A stretch of DNA of 64,000 nucleotides, from contig OW203767.1 of the NCBI GenBank assembly GCA_934045905.1, positions 25,118,785-25,182,784 of the forward strand, written 5' to 3'. Position 1 is the stretch's first letter, and each line of letters begins with the position of its first letter. Position numbers and translations under genes: made by a program. Below the pieces are notes generated by a model that saw only the letters and a list, made by a program, of their open reading frames with translations, was not told the DNA's origin and did no database searches. The stretch is from Leuctra nigra (Eukaryota; Arthropoda; Insecta; Plecoptera; Leuctridae). Below are positions 59,962 through 64,000 of the stretch, one piece after another.

Positions 59962-62900
59962 TTATGCCTTTTTGATATGTTTGTATTCTCTTATAATGGT
60001 ATAGCATTTGTATGTGAAAGCGAGGATCTATAAGTAAAAGAAAAACATTAATATTTACGACGGAGAATTTCTTGCAATATGGAGTGCTGAATTATTTAAC
60101 ATATTCAAGTTGATTTAAAACTGCAAATTGAAATGATTTTTTTACCACATCTGGCATTCGAACCCAAGTCCTTTGAATTACCGGTCCATTGTAATTTTGT
60201 ATGTCGTAAATGGACCTAACATTTTCTTGAATGACTTTTTATTCTTTATTGATTCTTGCTACATCGTATTGTTGAAATTCGCTTGATAATTTCAAAGCTT
60301 TCATCACGACCATCACGGTTAATTCAAAGAGGTCTACAGAAATTTACAGAAAAAATAAAAAATAAAGGAAGGATGATCTGCAGAGATAAGTATGTTTTCG
60401 TTTGTTTTATACCGGAAACTCTGATAAAAAATTGTTTGATCAATCACAATCTCTTCATTAGCATGTTCTTGTACTTACTAGTATGTATATTATTCCTATT
60501 TAATTAATTATCTATTTAATTTATTTAAGCCTATTTAATCTTTCTTTTATTTGTTTGACGACTCAGGGCCGGTTTTAGGCAGTTTGGTGCCCTGTCCCAA
60601 GGTAATAATTGGCGCCCCCCCCCCCCCCCCCCCCCAAACAAACTTCAGAGACGAAATTCGTCTAATCATGGTTGCCCACAATTACAATAGGGGGTTCGGG
60701 GGGGGGGGGGGGGGGGGCAGCATAATGCGGGTCCGGGGCGCATAGCCCCGGAATAATTTTGGTCTTCTAGATCTCATTTGACGCCTTTTTAGCATATACT
60801 TATACTGATTGGATTACAATAGGCAATAATATAATTTATACATTTCAATGCAGGATTATAAAACTTTTGATTAGGTACTATTTTGATTAGGTACTAAACA
60901 TGCATATTAACCGGATTAAAGATAGAGTTAACAAGATAATGTTCATATGAGCCATTATATCAACTAAAGGATAGTAATTTTTTAATCGCGTTAATATGTA
61001 TGCAACAATAATAGCAATACATATTTTATATTTTGGCGCCCCCTCGGTGCCCTTCGGGCGCCCCCTCGAGCTTGGCACCCTGTGCGGGGGCACAGGTCGC
61101 ACACCTCTAAATCCGGCCCTATCACACTAAGTCGTGGTCTATTAGTATGAGGCATTGCCTCTCAAGAGGGACTCCACGCAAACCTTCAGGATTGACGTAG
61201 CGATATTCCAACCCGGAAACCTCAGAGTGTGAAGTTCCATGTGAAATACTGCTGGAGCCAATTTCATCCATCTCAAGTTTTAATAATCTATATTGCTAAT
61301 TAAACATTGCCGAAAAGGTGCCTTCACACGGACGTTTCTAACTTTAAAGTAACAAGCAACAGTTCCATTATAGCCTAGTTGAATATGTCAAGACCGGATC
61401 TTAAGAGGGCTGAGTAGTGAGCGTGGCCTTGAAGAGTTTTTTAATCGATTTTTATCAATATCTTTTACCAATGTAATTGTTAACAAAATAAGGCTTTGTA
61501 CGAGTATTCAGAACAGTTCAATGAAAATAATTTCAAGTATTATTTTGTCCAACAGATGTTTAGTACCATAATTTTATTTTCATTGAACTGTTCTGAAGAC
61601 GCGTACAAAGCCTTATTTTTGTTAACAATTACATTGGTAAAAGATATTGATAAAAATCGATTAAAAAACTCTTCAAGGTCAAACTCACTACCCAGCCGCC
61701 TTATTCAGCTCATTTCAATTGATTTCCAGCTCTCCACTGGAGTTTTCGATTTGGCTAAACACTTTAGAAGTTTGAAATGTCCTTATAAGAAACAAGAATG
61801 TCCTTAAAACTCACTTTTCCGAAGGCCTCCATTGTTCCAGGTACAAACCCAGCCATTGTCATGATAGCAGGTTTATTAGCACGTGACATGATGATACGGA
61901 TTGACCTCTTGAACCCATCTGTTGCTGCGTACCACTGTGTACCATACGCAGCCTCCCGTACCAGCGAGCTCTACAGGAACAAGATGATTATTCAAGTGTG
62001 TCCTCAGATGTTATAAGGACAGGCCTTATGGTTGAGTAGCGTTTCATATATTTAAATACCTACCTCGTCAACGATTATCTGGCAGGACCAAAATATGACG
62101 TAAATGAGCATATACCATCCGAAAGATATAAACAATGTAACCAAACTCTCCCATGAATAATCCGTCAACTGAAAATTAATGAAATACAATAAAGAAAGGT
62201 CAAGGCGCGTAGGAAGGGGGGAAGGGGGATTGGGTGTTTTTTTTATTTAAAAAAACGCTCTGCGGTGCAACAAAAGGGCGCTGTTTGTCGCAATTTGGCG
62301 GGGCAACAATTGAAAGAGTTGTTAAATTCAGATTGTGCCTTTTATATATCCAGAATCACGTTTAAATTTTAAATTTCTAAAAAAAACATGTGGGGTTACA
62401 ACTGGGGGGATTCTATTCCCCCCCCCCCCCCAGTTCCCACCTTCTCCCCGGGTGTCGCAATCCCCCCATGATGAAAGTAGTTTACGTGTCTGGGATGGTC
62501 TATTCCACTGCCTTCTCGAGAGTCACTTCGTTCTCTGGGTAGCTGCCTGTCAAACGTCAACGCTCCCACAAGGTGATCCTTTGGTGACCTTGTAGTACAT
62601 TTTATTGCCACCCCGCCGGTAGAGCGCTTCGTCGACAGGCAGCTACCCAGAGAACGAAGCAGTGATCGAATTTGGGGGGGGGGGGGGGGGGATGCGGGGG
62701 GATGGCATCCCCCCATGGGGAATATATTGATGGTTCCATCCCCCCATGGCTAATTTTTCTACTTCACCATCCCCCCATGAGAGATTAAAAATGCACTTCA
62801 GAACGTCTCAAAATTGATTTTAAAGTGTCAAAAAACCAAAAAACGCCCTGCGGGGCAAGGTTTTAGAGCATTCCGCTTACATCTTATTGGAGTGAAAACT

Positions 62901-64000
62901 GTGAAAAATTAAAAGAAAGTTGAAATCAAAATAACTACAACTCAGAAAGTCTCAAAATTGATTTCAAAGTATCAAAAAATCAAATAACGCCATGTGGGGC
63001 AAGGTTTTTGGGGCATGCCCCCCACACCTTATTGGAATGAAAACAGAAAAGTGAAAAAAAATATAAAAATCAAAATAACTATAACTCATAACGTCTCAAA
63101 ATTGATTTCAAAGTATCAAAAAGCCAGATAACGAACGCATGGCAAGTTTTGTTCCTACACTGCCACCCCCCCCCCCCCCCCGGGCAGAAATCCTGACAGT
63201 ACACCATCCCCCCATGGACTGACTTCCAATTCGACCACTGGAACGAAGTGACTGTCGAGAAGGCTGTGGTCTATACCCAATATAAGGAACAGGCAAATTG
63301 TGCTCAACACTTACCTCAGTTGAAAACAGCATAAATGATGGACACGCTAACATCATCGATAAGAGAACTATTCTGCCACTTGCCTGTGCAACTGATTCGA
63401 TTACCTTGAGGACCCTGTGAAGATATAAACTTCTTATTAGGAAATAGTGAACTCAACGGCTGGTGTATTGGATACCACGGTTCTCATCAGATCACCGAGG
63501 TTAAGCAACATTGAGCGCGGTCAGCGGTTGGATGGGTGACCATTCAATTCTGTCTTGCCAGTTGCTGCCGTTGAGCCAGAGGGACTGGGGTGTTTGGGGG
63601 TTGGTGTGACGACCTCGTTCCAACTGTTATGAGTCTCTCGACGGCGCGGGTTGTGGAGGTGCTGTGAATGTTACACCGTCCTTCGGATGGGACGTTAAGC
63701 CGTTGGCCTCCTTGGTATCTTTCATAGGAGTATAGGCTACATGCTGGTACCAGGTTTCCTCTCCTCCCTTCTCTATTACATTCTTACTACAGTATTTTTC
63801 TCTTTCTACATTATTAGCTGCCACGCTTGGCAAAATCGGTCAAAACCTCTATTTTTAGCATCCCTTTCATTGTATTCGCTGAGAGCTTTCTGGATTTTCA
63901 GTGATCGACCTTCCCCACTCCACCTTTCTGAGGGATGTACAAAATAGTGCATTAATACGATCGCAAAGACAAATACTATAGTGTAGCGTCGGCATCGTTG
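59962..64000 (-). CDS. Odorant receptor copy E (exons 4-7; continues past the edge)
   Basis: C-terminal part of a fifth receptor. Exons (minus): 63315-63414, 62064-62168, 61815-61970, 59962-60027, same sizes and phases as copy C. Encodes VLKVIESVAQASGRIVLLS (TM5), LTDYSWESLVTLFISFGW (TM6), SLVREAAYGTQWYAATDG and PAIMTMAGFVPGTMEAFG (TM7), and the tail IIREYKHIKKA with stop. Exons 1-3 should lie beyond 64000. Exon 4 is almost identical to copy C, and both share a 5S-derived SINE in intron 3 and the same GC-rich DNA in intron 4, so C and E are the youngest pair. Intron 6 holds a 297-bp foldback element absent from C. No defect is seen in the visible part. Confidence 0.9.
60570..61135. other. Repeat DNA with C- and G-runs, intron 6 of copy E
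   Basis: CAGGGCCGGTTTTAGGCA at 60566, C-run 60614-60635, G-run 60697-60717, then GGCGCCCCCTCG and CCGGCCCTAT at 61120-61130, close to the complement of the start. This suggests one element of about 560 bp with GGGCCGG-type inverted ends (60566 to 61130). Absent from the matching intron of copy C at about 38395. Confidence 0.5.
61404..61700. mobile_element. 297-bp foldback MITE, TTA target
   Basis: Arms of about 130 bp meet near 61555 (GTTCAATGAAAATAA / TTATTTTCATTGAAC). The ends, AGAGGGCTGAGTAGTGAG and rc GGCGGCTGGGTAGTGAG, are imperfect. TTA flanks both sides (61401-61403, 61701-61703), and copy C has the empty site at about 38711-38720. The 3-bp TTA duplication suggests PIF/Harbinger. A second copy's end is at 16074. 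Confidence 0.8.
62169..63314. other. Intron 4 of copy E, GC-run-rich
   Basis: C-run 62419-62431; an inverted repeat with CTTCGTTCTCTGGGTAGCTG near 62527 and its complement near 62640-62660; G-run 62677-62690; several CCATCCCCCCATG blocks at 62705-62780 and 63203; CGCCCTGCGGGGC hairpin near 62844. The first 270 bp is paralogous to 39240-39550. No exon. Confidence 0.55.
63453..63960 (+). repeat. 5S rRNA-derived SINE, intron 3 of copy E
   Basis: 63453-63574 (122 nt, the size of 5S rRNA) keeps the terminal stem TCAACGGC/GCCGTTGA, the polymerase III control sequence GTTAAGCAACATTGAGCGCG, and GGATGGGTGACC. A tail of about 380 bp follows, including CCTTCGGATGGGACGTTAAG, a block seen in many SINEs. 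So this is a SINE3-type element rather than a host 5S gene; the promoter boxes look fairly intact. It runs opposite to the receptor. Confidence 0.75.

Overview
This is eukaryotic, AT-rich, intron-bearing DNA from an insect. The host genes recognised are a tandem cluster of insect odorant receptors (7tm_6 family), all on the minus strand. Gene content and repeats fit a hemipteran-like genome, but the species cannot be fixed from the sequence alone. No bacterial operon, CRISPR array or viral genome is visible.

The receptors share one seven-exon plan, found by joining short open segments across GT/AG splice sites with matching phases. Exon sizes in the intact copies are 100, 412, 537, 100, 105, 156 and 63-66 nt, giving proteins of about 490 residues. 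From left to right: copy A (16180-25358, complete but with one extra base at the exon 2 acceptor); copy B (32848-35080, only first and last exons left, with a hAT-type MITE and a LINE fragment beside exon 1); copy C (37839-47731, intact); copy D (49416-56772, intact); copy E (from 59962, exons 4-7 present, the rest beyond the right edge). A, C and D carry an unusually long, arginine-rich loop between TM4 and TM5 that is nearly identical between copies, while the membrane segments differ.

The rest is mostly mobile DNA. (1) A Helitron-like family has a foldback 5' half, an array of ETS/CRE-like motifs, and a hairpin ending in CTAG. One copy sits inside another, and the empty site can be read from sequence inside the window. 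(2) A second Helitron family has a textbook 3' hairpin plus CTAG. (3) A Helentron/HINE-like family (R1) carries a different microsatellite at the same internal position in each copy. (4) Several foldback or MITE elements have target duplications and empty sites visible in paralogous DNA. (5) There are LINE remnants, 5S- and tRNA-derived sequences, a 74-bp hairpin satellite, and AT-rich and C-rich tandem repeats.

Region by region: 1-10490 is repeats only; 10493-16073 is a nested Helitron-like insertion about 0.1 kb past the stop of copy A; 16180-25358 is copy A; 25.4-32.8 kb is repeats, including a 4-kb inverted-repeat-bounded block; 32.8-35.4 kb is the copy B relic; 36-47.7 kb is copy C and its 3' flank; 48.2-49.1 kb is the satellite; 49.4-56.8 kb is copy D; 57-60 kb is a Helitron and the 3' flank of copy E; 60-64 kb is partial copy E. 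In insects such receptors form heteromeric ion channels with Orco in olfactory neurons; Orco itself is not in this window.
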